Shown here: in pieces, positions 1 through 6,290 of the stretch | Layout of the letters: every line of letters begins with the position of its first letter | Numbering within the stretch: the stretch's first letter is position 1 | NCBI GenBank assembly: GCA_937934355.1 | Contig: CALGZY010000193.1 | Coordinates: forward strand, 1 to 6,599 | Length of the DNA: 6,599 bases | Direction of reading: 5' to 3' | Source: an uncultured Collinsella sp. | GTDB taxonomy: Bacteria; Actinomycetota; Coriobacteriia; Coriobacteriales; Coriobacteriaceae | Notes under the pieces: model-generated | Told to the model about the DNA's origin: nothing | Database searches by the model: none | What the model saw: the letters and a program-made list of their open reading frames with translations, nothing else | Translations under genes and position numbers: made by a program

Positions 1-1886
1 TTATAACGGCGTGCCCAGCAACGCCGAAAACGATAACAGAGGCAGGAACGCCAGAAGCGTATTCTAAAGCTAAAAGCGCTAGCGTCTTGCAGACTAACGG
101 GGTAGACAATAGCGAGCAGGCCGAGGAAACGGCTCAATCCGATATCGACGTTGCCAGTAAAAAAGCTCAGGCGAAGGATGAGCTTAATAATGCCGCTTTA
201 GACAAGGAAACCGAAATAGCAGGCGTCCAGATTTGTGGCGATGGTGAAGTCAAGACTTTGGAATCGTTGCCTGTGGGCTCGCCTTTAGATTATAAAGATC
301 AGGCGGCGCTTGGCAAATCTCTTTACTCTACAGCAGGAGACAATGTTCTTGAACCAGGGGAATTCTATGTAAATTACAGTTCCGCCTTCAATTTGCCCAT
401 CCCTCTTGATGTGTCTAAAAAACGTCTCCTATTGCTCTTTTTTGGCGCTCTGCTTGTTTTTGCCTTACGTCCTGGTTCGGAGCTCTACAAACGAAGCTAT
501 AAAAACCATGCATTTCTTCTGTGCTTGCTGAGTCTAGCATCCTTTGTTGCTGTTCTTATTGTCGCTACGCACGTTGGTCACATGGAGACAGGCGCAATGA
601 ATCAGAGGCAGTACATAGAGCTGGCCAAAGCTTTGGCTCACGGGCAGCTCTATATTGACGTTCAGCCTAGTGCTTCTCTCATGAGCATGGACAATCCCTA
701 TGATACCAATGCTAGGTATTCGAATAATGTCGAATACCTATGGGATTATGCATATTTTAATGGGCACTACTATGTGTATTTCGGTATTCTGCCAGTTCTG
801 ATTTATCAGCTGCCTTTTTATCTTCTGACAGGCGGGGAATTTCCAGTTGCCGCATCCGTTGCGATTTCGTCTGTCGTAATGTGCGTTGGTGTTGTTTTTC
901 TCTTGAAAAAAATATGCCAGCGTTGGTTAGGCGAAATAACCCAGGCAATGTTTTTGATTCTTTTACTTGTTATGTTGTGCGGCTCGTGGGCTGCTTATGC
1001 CTGCGCTGTTCCCGGACATTATGTTCTTCCCATAGTGACTGGTCTTGCCTGTCTTGTGTGGGGATTGGTCTTTTGGATTGACTCTACTCGGGGAGGGGAC
1101 ATTGATATACCAAAAGCAATTGTTGGATCTTTACTGGTTGCCTTAACTTTGGCTTGTCGTCCTCAGCTTATGGCAGGGGGCCTTATTGGTGTTGTTCTCC
1201 TTGTTTCTTGCTTTAAAAAAATGGACAAAAAAAGATTCTTCAAGTCGGCGATAATCGCAATTGCTCCATTTGTGTTTATTTTCATGTTAATAGGAATGTA
1301 TAATGCCGCTCGATTTGGGAGTCCATTCGATTTTGGGGCAAATTATAACCTTACGACTAACGACATGACGCACAGAGCTTTTTCCATCGACAGGGTTCCT
1401 CTGGCATTATTCGCTTATTTGTTTCAAAGTCCTTCAATGATTTTTACTTATCCTTATTTGGTGGGTACTAGCTTAGCGAGCGATTATTACGGCTTGACTA
1501 TTTCGGAGACGATGTGGGGAGGATTGCTCTGCTTGTCGCCGGTTCTTCTCTGCTCCTGTTTGCTGGTGATTAAAAGGTTCAGAGAGCGGATGACCCCAAT
1601 GGCCCTTTCTCTTTCTCTCTGCTCTTTGCTGGTGGGGTTTGTTTTGGTCGTGTTCGATGCGAATGGGGCGGGAATCCTGATGAGGTACTTTATGGATTTT
1701 GGATTTTTCTTCTCCCTTGCTGCTGTTTTTTGCATCGGCCAGATTTGGAGAGTTGAAGGCGAGGGAGAAGCTCTTGCTGTGATGGAAGATGGGAAGATGA
1801 GATTCAGGGTAAGCGGCTTGTTGCTAGTTTTTCTAATTTTCATCACCTTTATCTTACAAGGGATGTGGTTGTTCAATAACGCATAG
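1..1886 (+). CDS. Polytopic membrane protein, GT-C/GT39-like putative glycosyltransferase (5' partial)
   Basis: The frame is open from position 3 to the TAG at 1884-1886, giving 627 visible codons with the start outside the window. The TTG at 87 is not a convincing start, as it has no Shine-Dalgarno and the codons before it continue in the same Ala/Lys/Glu-rich style. About 138 visible residues are hydrophilic. From about nt 420 there are roughly ten hydrophobic segments up to the C-terminus. Between the second and third lies a loop with NPYDTNARY and WDYAYFNGHYYVYFGILP (about nt 690-795). Later landmarks are ACRPQLM (about 1153), ARFGSPFDFGANYNLT (about 1308) and MRYFMDF (about 1680). This layout, with an acidic/aromatic first large loop and many helices, resembles GT-C enzymes that transfer sugars from polyprenyl-phosphate donors on the outer face of the membrane. 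That role is inferred from family resemblance and from the two GT2 genes downstream. A polymerase or other polysaccharide membrane protein is possible. Confidence 0.8.
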   Translation, partial: ITACPATPKTITEAGTPEAYSKAKSASVLQTNGVDNSEQAEETAQSDIDVASKKAQAKDELNNAALDKETEIAGVQICGDGEVKTLESLPVGSPLDYKDQAALGKSLYSTAGDNVLEPGEFYVNYSSAFNLPIPLDVSKKRLLLLFFGALLVFALRPGSELYKRSYKNHAFLLCLLSLASFVAVLIVATHVGHMETGAMNQRQYIELAKALAHGQLYIDVQPSASLMSMDNPYDTNARYSNNVEYLWDYAYFNGHYYVYFGILPVLIYQLPFYLLTGGEFPVAASVAISSVVMCVGVVFLLKKICQRWLGEITQAMFLILLLVMLCGSWAAYACAVPGHYVLPIVTGLACLVWGLVFWIDSTRGGDIDIPKAIVGSLLVALTLACRPQLMAGGLIGVVLLVSCFKKMDKKRFFKSAIIAIAPFVFIFMLIGMYNAARFGSPFDFGANYNLTTNDMTHRAFSIDRVPLALFAYLFQSPSMIFTYPYLVGTSLASDYYGLTISETMWGGLLCLSPVLLCSCLLVIKRFRERMTPMALSLSLCSLLVGFVLVVFDANGAGILMRYFMDFGFFFSLAAVFCIGQIWRVEGEGEALAVMEDGKMRFRVSGLLLVFLIFITFILQGMWLFNNA

Positions 1887-1900
1887 GTTTGTTGCTATTT

Positions 1901-1918
1901 GGCTGAGTGCGACTCGGT
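1901..1918 (+). other. Small hairpin just after the membrane-protein stop
   Basis: CTGAGT (1903-1908) pairs with ACTCGG (1912-1917) around a GCG loop, with one G-U pair, starting 16 bases after the stop codon. No T-run follows, so it is not a standard intrinsic terminator. It may be a weak terminator or a 3'-end stabiliser, or it may be chance. Confidence 0.25.
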
Positions 1919-1975
1919 ATGGGACGTGACTTGAAGAGATTTCTATTTGCTTCCGATACTACATAGGACGTAGAT

Positions 1976-2014
1976 TCTCTCTTGAGGCACTTCGGACATG
2001 CGTCTCAAGGGAGA
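1976..2014 (+). terminator. Long intergenic hairpin, possible terminator without U-tract
   Basis: TCTCTCTTGAG (1976-1986) pairs with CTCAAGGGAGA (2004-2014) with a single wobble. The stem continues inward with GCA (1987-1989) against TGC (1999-2001), leaving a 9-base loop and a 2-base bulge. It lies about 90 bases downstream of the membrane-protein stop and about 170 bases before the next gene, as expected for a transcript boundary. The bases after it (TATTCAATCT) are not a T-run, so Rho-independent termination is doubtful. An RNA stability or regulatory hairpin fits equally well. Confidence 0.45.
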
Positions 2015-2088
2015 TATTCAATCTGGTCTCATTGCGCTTTGCTGGCCTCGACGACTATCCGACTCAACAGAGCTGCTGATCTAAAGGA

Positions 2089-2132
2089 CATACATGCTTT
2101 CATAGTTCTGTAAAATGGCTTAATAGTTAAGC
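2089..2132 (+). promoter_or_regulatory. Possible promoter with an operator-like palindrome upstream of the GT2 operon
   Basis: TAAAAT (2111-2116) matches five of six bases of a sigma-70 -10 box. The best hexamer at 16-base spacing, CATACA (2089-2094), is a poor -35. Immediately downstream, GCTTAA-TAG-TTAAGC (2118-2132) is a perfect 15-base palindrome lying over the expected transcription start, where a repressor operator could sit. The 296-base gap and the hairpin before it support a separate start for the operon. The promoter itself is a weak call by eye. Confidence 0.25.
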
Positions 2133-2173
2133 GCTGTGCTTTTGGGCTAAAAACGTCACGCCAATGAATAGGC

Positions 2174-2178
2174 AAGGA
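2174..2178 (+). promoter_or_regulatory. Ribosome binding site deciding the start of the first GT2 gene
   Basis: AAGGA lies 4 bases before the ATG at 2183 and 7 bases before the adjacent ATG at 2186. The usual 5-9 base spacing favours the second ATG, so the protein probably starts MANIRKS rather than MMANIRKS. Confidence 0.55.
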
Positions 2179-2185
2179 TTGCATG

Positions 2186-4309
2186 ATGGCAAATATTCGT
2201 AAGTCTTCAGATACGACTGTCGTATCGATAATTATTCCCGTCTATAACGTTGTTACGTATCTTGATGAGTGCCTCTCTTCTGTTAAGCATCAGTCTCTGC
2301 ACAATATTGAAGTGATATGCGTTGACGATGGATCAACTGATGGTTCGTCTGCTGTTTTAGAAAGATATTCAGAAAGGGACAGACGTTTCAAGGTCATTCG
2401 GCAAGCGAATTCCGGTGTTTCCGCAGCGAGGAACAAAGGCCTTTCCCTTGTATCTGGCGAATATGTCATGTTCGTTGACTCCGATGACTATATTCGCGAA
2501 GACGCGTGCGAGAAACTTTTTGCATTTTGTCGGGAGAACGATCTCGACATTGCCGTGTTTGGCGGTAAGACCTTTCCTACGGTTCAATGGGCTGATGATT
2601 GTTTTGCTCAAAACGACGCTGTGTATGACGGAAATTCAATTCGAGCCTTATTTGACGAGGCCGGCTCGCGACCCCTAATGTGCAACAAGATGTTCCGCAG
2701 GAGCTTTCTTGAGACGAATCATTGCATTCTTGATTCGTCTCTTAAACTAGGGGAGGACCATGCATTTCAGTTTGATACTTTCCCTCATGCAAAAAGAATC
2801 GGCTATTTAAAAGACAAGCTTTATTTTTACAGAACAAGAGAGACTTCAGCTGTAAACGCGTCCGTAGAAGACTATTTTGGTCGAATTGAAAAGCATTTGC
2901 TTGTTGTCGAATCGGTGTTTTCTTCTTGGGGTAGGAAAGGTCTCTTCCTTAAATACAAGAGCGATCTGTGCATTTGGGCTACAAATTTTCTTTACCAAGA
3001 TGCGCAATATCTTTATCCGGATGAACTCAATCGGTTCTCAGTGGAATACTGCGAGCTAATTAGTTCATATCAACTTGAGGAAACGATAAATCGAATTCCT
3101 GATTACGCCAGAAAAAAGGCAATGTGGATGCTTGGGTCCGAGCGAGGCAAAACCGTGGAAGGCACTGAAAGCGTTCTTGATTTAATAGTTCTGGTGGATA
3201 GCGATTCCCCCGCCTTGCGGGGGTTTGCCGATTCTTTGATGCACTCCCGTGAAAGAAGGTTTTCGCTGAAATTGGTCTATCAGGGATGCGGCGGCAATAT
3301 TGGGAGCGATTTATCTGTCCCTGTAGATGGAGAACAAATCAGTTTGTATCCATCGGTGGATGCTGCTCTTGAGTCCTGTAAATCGCTTTATGTAAGCTTC
3401 TCGTCTACGGCTTGTCGGTATACGGAAGGCTTTCTCAGTAAGGTAGTTGATTCGATAAACATTTATGCCGAGTCTGGCCCCTCTGCCTCATCAGGCTTTC
3501 CCTCTGTTATTTCTTTCGCAGATGAAGACGGGTTGTTGGGTGTTTCGGACTTATTGTCAGTCTCTAAGCCTTCAGCGAAATGCGCATTAGCCGATAGGTA
3601 CCATATTGATCCGGCGGCACTTCAGGGAAGCTGGTACTTGGGCATTTCTCCCATTTCTTGGAATAAATTGTATTTGACGGAAAAATTTGTTTCCTTCTGC
3701 CGGTCAGCTAAAGAGAGAAATCAGATTTTTCCGCTTCAGGCGTGCATATTTGGATTTCAAACGCAATGTGATTCGATCCTTCATCTTTTCGACTTTGACG
3801 CATTGGCGATTGGCCAATCTTCCTTCAGGGCAGATGCTTTGGAGGTTGTTTCCGTGGGAAGAGGTCTTGGACTTAACAATTGGATGGGCATTTGCGAAAA
3901 AGATGCGTTGCAGATGGCTCTATCCTTTTGCTCGATCAATTTAGATTTGTGCATGTTTTCTGCCGGCTTTTGCAAGTTGTTCGATGCGGTTTCTGAGTTG
4001 CTTAAAGAGTTCGAGGATTATAGGCCACGGGCTATCCATGAATTGAGGTCCACTTGTGCCGACAAAAGGGTTTTGGCCTTGATGTCGGGAAAAAACTCAG
4101 AAGAATACCGTAAAGAAAGAATGATGTCTTTATTGACTTCTCTTCAAGTTCGCGGCAAGAAAGACTCTGATTTGTTGGAGGCGCAACGCCGCTTGATCGC
4201 CGAATTAAACGAAAGGCTGGATGCTTTGAATTCATCTGTTAGCTTTAAGGTTGGCCGCAAGATCACAGCTGTTCCGCGTAAAATTGCATCGATCTTCAAA
4301 TTACGATAA
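2186..4309 (+). CDS. Family 2 glycosyltransferase with second degenerate GT-A-like domain and coiled-coil tail
   Basis: The protein has 707 residues; the start at 2186 was chosen on AAGGA spacing, and 2183 is the alternative. The N-terminal GT-A domain (about 12-230) opens with VSIIIPVYN and has the nucleotide-binding DDGSTDGS (47-54), NSGVSAARNKG (75-85), the metal-binding DSDD (98-101), CNKMFRR (from 166) and a GED with the probable catalytic base (189-191). It should transfer a sugar from a nucleotide-sugar to a surface-glycan intermediate at the inner membrane face. Donor and acceptor cannot be read from the sequence. A helical linker follows. From about 330, LIVLVDSDSPALRGF restarts a strand-helix pattern, YVSFSS (402) sits where the DXD strand would be, and SWNKLY (491-496) echoes the CNKMF motif, so residues 330-550 look like a second GT-A fold without its metal site. 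The C-terminus has a short coiled coil (about 662-683) and a basic tail, SFKVGRKITAVPRKI. Ten bases separate it from the next GT2 gene. Confidence 0.92.
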   Translation: MANIRKSSDTTVVSIIIPVYNVVTYLDECLSSVKHQSLHNIEVICVDDGSTDGSSAVLERYSERDRRFKVIRQANSGVSAARNKGLSLVSGEYVMFVDSDDYIREDACEKLFAFCRENDLDIAVFGGKTFPTVQWADDCFAQNDAVYDGNSIRALFDEAGSRPLMCNKMFRRSFLETNHCILDSSLKLGEDHAFQFDTFPHAKRIGYLKDKLYFYRTRETSAVNASVEDYFGRIEKHLLVVESVFSSWGRKGLFLKYKSDLCIWATNFLYQDAQYLYPDELNRFSVEYCELISSYQLEETINRIPDYARKKAMWMLGSERGKTVEGTESVLDLIVLVDSDSPALRGFADSLMHSRERRFSLKLVYQGCGGNIGSDLSVPVDGEQISLYPSVDAALESCKSLYVSFSSTACRYTEGFLSKVVDSINIYAESGPSASSGFPSVISFADEDGLLGVSDLLSVSKPSAKCALADRYHIDPAALQGSWYLGISPISWNKLYLTEKFVSFCRSAKERNQIFPLQACIFGFQTQCDSILHLFDFDALAIGQSSFRADALEVVSVGRGLGLNNWMGICEKDALQMALSFCSINLDLCMFSAGFCKLFDAVSELLKEFEDYRPRAIHELRSTCADKRVLALMSGKNSEEYRKERMMSLLTSLQVRGKKDSDLLEAQRRLIAELNERLDALNSSVSFKVGRKITAVPRKIASIFKLR
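2711..2741 (+). repeat. Perfect 11-bp inverted repeat inside the GT2 coding region
   Basis: GAGACGAATCA (2711-2721) and TGATTCGTCTC (2731-2741) are exact reverse complements around a 9-base spacer. They encode residues just before the catalytic GED motif. A perfect arm of this length is not expected often by chance in a window of this size. Its function is unknown. It could form an mRNA hairpin or be a protein-binding palindrome. Confidence 0.6.
3207..3223 (+). repeat. All-GC 7-bp hairpin inside the GT2 coding region
   Basis: CCCCCGC (3207-3213) pairs perfectly with GCGGGGG (3217-3223) around the loop CTT, and TTT follows. It is a very stable stem in an otherwise moderate-GC gene, and it lies where the linker meets the start of the second GT-A-like domain (codons for SPALRGF). 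It resembles a terminator stem with too short a T-run. Confidence 0.5.
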
Positions 4310-4310
4310 C

Positions 4311-4314
4311 GAGG
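4311..4314 (+). promoter_or_regulatory. Ribosome binding site of the second GT2 gene
   Basis: GAGG lies 5 bases before the ATG at 4320 and begins one base after the upstream stop codon. It supports 4320 as the start rather than the in-frame TTG at 4251, which lies inside the upstream gene and has no such site. The closeness suggests translational coupling. Confidence 0.6.
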
Positions 4315-4319
4315 TTTCT

Positions 4320-5315
4320 ATGTTCATCAACAAGCGATTCGACCAAGACCACCCTTATGTTTCCGTTGTTGTCCCTGTTTACAATGTGCAAACGTTTCTT
4401 CCCGAATGCCTTGATAGTCTTATTTCGCAATCTCTGAAAAACATAGAGATTATCTGCGTGAATGATGGGTCGACGGATGATTCTCTCTCCATTTTACGTA
4501 GCTATGCTGAAAAGGATTCAAGGGTTAAAGTCCTTACGAAAGAGAACCGTGGCTATGGGCACACAATGAATCTTGGCTTTTCGGCGGCCAAAGGTGAATA
4601 CATTGGTATTTGCGAGTCTGATGATTTTGCTGATAAGCGTATGTACGAAGATATGTACCGATTTGCAAAAAAGAAGAACCTTGATTTGCTTAAGGCGAAC
4701 TATTACGAGCACTCTGAGTCAGGCGACGTTCTTCAGCGCCCATTTGACGAATTCGAATATCGTGAGGTTTTTGATCCTAGGGTTTATCAAGGGCCTCTTA
4801 CTGCGTTGCCAGTTATTTGGTCTGCACTTTATAGGAGAGATTTGATAGTGAGCAACGGGATACGCTTTAATGAGACTCCTGGTGCATCGTATCAAGACAC
4901 ATCGTTTGTTCATCAGGTTTGGATGGCTGCAAGACGCGTTGCCATTCTTGAAAAGGGCTATTTGCATTATCGCGTTGATAATGCAAATTCTTCCGTCAAG
5001 TCTTCTGCAAAAGTTTTTGCGGTTTGCGATGAATACGCATTAAGCGAATCCTTTATGAAAAAAGATCCAGAGCGAGTTGCCTCTTTTGCCCCCATCATGA
5101 ATTTGCTTAAGCTTGGAACATATCGTTGGAACTACAACAGGATCACCGACGAGAACCGCCCCGCTTTCGTTGAGAAGATGTCTGAAGAATTTTCTCAGGC
5201 AGAAAAAGAGGGCTCCCTGGAGAAGACGATGTTCTGTGACCGAGATTGGGAGCAAATCAGACTTTTGATTGATGACTCGGATAGGTTCACTGAAGTGTAT
5301 TCGGATGGCATGTAG
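4320..5315 (+). CDS. Family 2 glycosyltransferase, single domain, variant motifs
   Basis: The protein has 331 residues. It starts at the ATG at 4320, preceded by GAGG, 10 bases after the first GT2 gene, so the two are almost certainly cotranscribed. It is a GT-A fold glycosyltransferase: YVSVVVPVYN (13-22), NDGSTDDS (48-55) for nucleotide binding, ESDD (99-102) as the metal-binding DXD equivalent, SALYRRDL (168-175) and YQDTSF (191-196), which probably carries the catalytic base. In place of the GxSxARNxG signature of its neighbour it has NRGYGHTMNLG (76-86), and its DXD begins with Glu. Both mark a distinct GT2 subgroup, so donor or acceptor probably differs. There is no signal peptide, membrane segment or coiled-coil tail, so it is cytoplasmic or peripheral. 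The role inferred from context is to add a further sugar to the same surface-glycan intermediate. The exact substrate is unknown. Confidence 0.92.
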   Translation: MFINKRFDQDHPYVSVVVPVYNVQTFLPECLDSLISQSLKNIEIICVNDGSTDDSLSILRSYAEKDSRVKVLTKENRGYGHTMNLGFSAAKGEYIGICESDDFADKRMYEDMYRFAKKKNLDLLKANYYEHSESGDVLQRPFDEFEYREVFDPRVYQGPLTALPVIWSALYRRDLIVSNGIRFNETPGASYQDTSFVHQVWMAARRVAILEKGYLHYRVDNANSSVKSSAKVFAVCDEYALSESFMKKDPERVASFAPIMNLLKLGTYRWNYNRITDENRPAFVEKMSEEFSQAEKEGSLEKTMFCDRDWEQIRLLIDDSDRFTEVYSDGM

Positions 5316-5404
5316 TCGTCTGTAGCCGAGATAATCTACCATCTTCGGCTTCCACGCGGGATTTCGGTGTCTAACGGTCGATGGTTTTTCGCTAAGTATA
5401 TTTT

Positions 5405-5410
5405 GAGGAG
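5405..5410 (+). promoter_or_regulatory. Strong ribosome binding site in front of the PLD-like pseudogene
   Basis: GAGGAG is 6 bases before the ATG at 5417 and 9 before the ATG at 5420. It marks the original start of the decayed gene downstream. Today it would drive translation of only 16 codons before the first TAA. Confidence 0.6.
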
Positions 5411-5416
5411 TTACTG

Positions 5417-6172
5417 ATGATGGATGAAATAGATTATCAGAATACGGTTACCCAAGCCGTCAAATAAGATTCTTTGTTCCATGATCAAGATGATTTGCTT
5501 CCGCTGCTTGAGTGCTCATCGGTTATTCTCGTAAAGAAAAGCGACTTTGCGAGGTATGGGCAATGGGACCAAAGACTGGAGGATGTAGAATTAAGAGGTC
5601 CTGCTCCTTTGATCGATGATGCCCACGAAAAAGCTGAAGCGCTGGAGGACCTGTTCAGATAAGTTTATACCGAAACGCCTGAGTACAGGATGAATGGCTT
5701 TTCGATTAAGCCTCTGATAATGAAACCGAACTACGAATATGTAAAACATAATGCTTACTTTGCAGGGCTGAAAGACAAGGTTGTTCAGGGTATTCAAAAT
5801 GCAAAGTACACAATTTGGATAGTGATGGCGTGGTTTACGGATGACGATATATTATGTGAACTACTAGCAAAAAGCCGATGGCGTAAATATTCGAATAGTT
5901 ATTTCGGATGAAAAGTCGAATTCGAAGATGCTTGAAAAGCTTCAAAAACGTTTGAGGTTGTGGTTGTGCCAAAACATGGGTTGATGGGATTTAACCGAGC
6001 TCATGATAAGTTTTGCATCATAGATTTTGAGTACGTTATGCATGGTTCATATAATTGGACAAAAACGGCAGAATTCAATGATGAGACTCTTGAAGTTGCG
6101 CTTGACCGAGAAATGGCTAAAGATTTTTCGGCGGAGTTTATGCGGTTGCCGAACGCCTACAAAGCAAAGTAA
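5417..6172 (+). pseudogene. Phospholipase D-like (single HKD) protein, broken by two stops and two frameshifts
   Basis: One reading frame can be followed from the ATG at 5417 to the TAA at 6170-6172, about 251 codons, if four lesions are repaired. These are TAA at 5465-5467, TAA at 5660-5662, one extra A in the A-run 5869-5873, and one missing base near 5944-5953 (an A or a T). The two indels cancel. The stretch between them then reads AKADGVNIRIVISDEKSNS and, past the second, FEVVVVPKHGLMGFN, joining both halves smoothly. The C-terminal half has the PLD layout: IWIVMAWFTDDDI, then the catalytic HDKFCIID (H-x-K-x4-D, nt 6002-6025) and GSYNWT. One HKD motif per chain implies a homodimer, as in Nuc-type nucleases, so a nuclease is likelier than a lipase. 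The first 90 or so codons (including SSVILVKKSDFARYG) match no domain I know. Substitutions plus indels argue for real decay. Its original role, perhaps defence or a toxin, is a guess. Confidence 0.8.
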
Positions 6173-6228
6173 AAAGAAGGCAGATAGATGGCACGGTCTT
6201 GAATGGCTTCACATGCTTGTCAGAGTGT

Positions 6229-6290
6229 TGGTAATGTAAAATTCTTTGCGCATTCTGCTTTCAAAGTGCGCAAAGAATTTTACGTTACCG
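6229..6290 (+). repeat. 23-bp near-perfect inverted repeat between two gene remnants
   Basis: The left arm (6230-6252) and right arm (6267-6289) pair over 23 bases with a single G-U, and one wobble extends the stem at 6229/6290. The loop is 14 bases. The arm core is TAAAATTCTTTGCGCA. It starts 57 bases after the PLD-like pseudogene stop and ends where similarity to the next remnant begins. There is no clean T-run after it on either strand, so it is not a textbook bidirectional terminator. A terminator variant, a MITE-like palindrome or an excision scar are all possible. Confidence 0.7.

Noticed and set aside
87..89. TTG at 87 as the start of the membrane protein
   Set aside because: The frame is open to the window edge, the residues before it have the same composition, and no Shine-Dalgarno precedes it.
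1487..1876. Long open frame on the - strand within the membrane-protein gene
   Set aside because: It is a shadow of the + strand coding frame, with no ribosome site and no recognisable protein features.
4251..4319. TTG at 4251 as the start of the second GT2
   Set aside because: It lies inside the upstream gene with no ribosome site. GAGG before the ATG at 4320 and the family's usual N-terminus fit much better.
5324..5350. Terminator after the GT2 operon (AGCCGA / TCGGCT)
   Set aside because: The stem has only 6 pairs with a 15-base loop and no T-run, so it is too weak to call.
5397..5402. TATATT as a -10 box for the PLD-like gene
   Set aside because: Transcription would begin at about 5409, within the ribosome site, and no -35 is seen.
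5417..5467. A 16-codon leader peptide with a good ribosome site
   Set aside because: The same frame continues past the TAA into the rest of a longer protein, and there is no stem-loop or codon run suggesting attenuation. A start remnant of the pseudogene is simpler.
5465..5662. Recoded TAA or TAG codons (alternative genetic code or readthrough)
   Set aside because: The three intact genes end normally at TAG, TAA and TAG, and the broken genes also carry frameshifts, so decay explains the stops.
5864..5912. Programmed ribosomal frameshift at AAAAA
   Set aside because: A second opposite shift and two nonsense codons would also be needed, and no stimulatory structure is evident.
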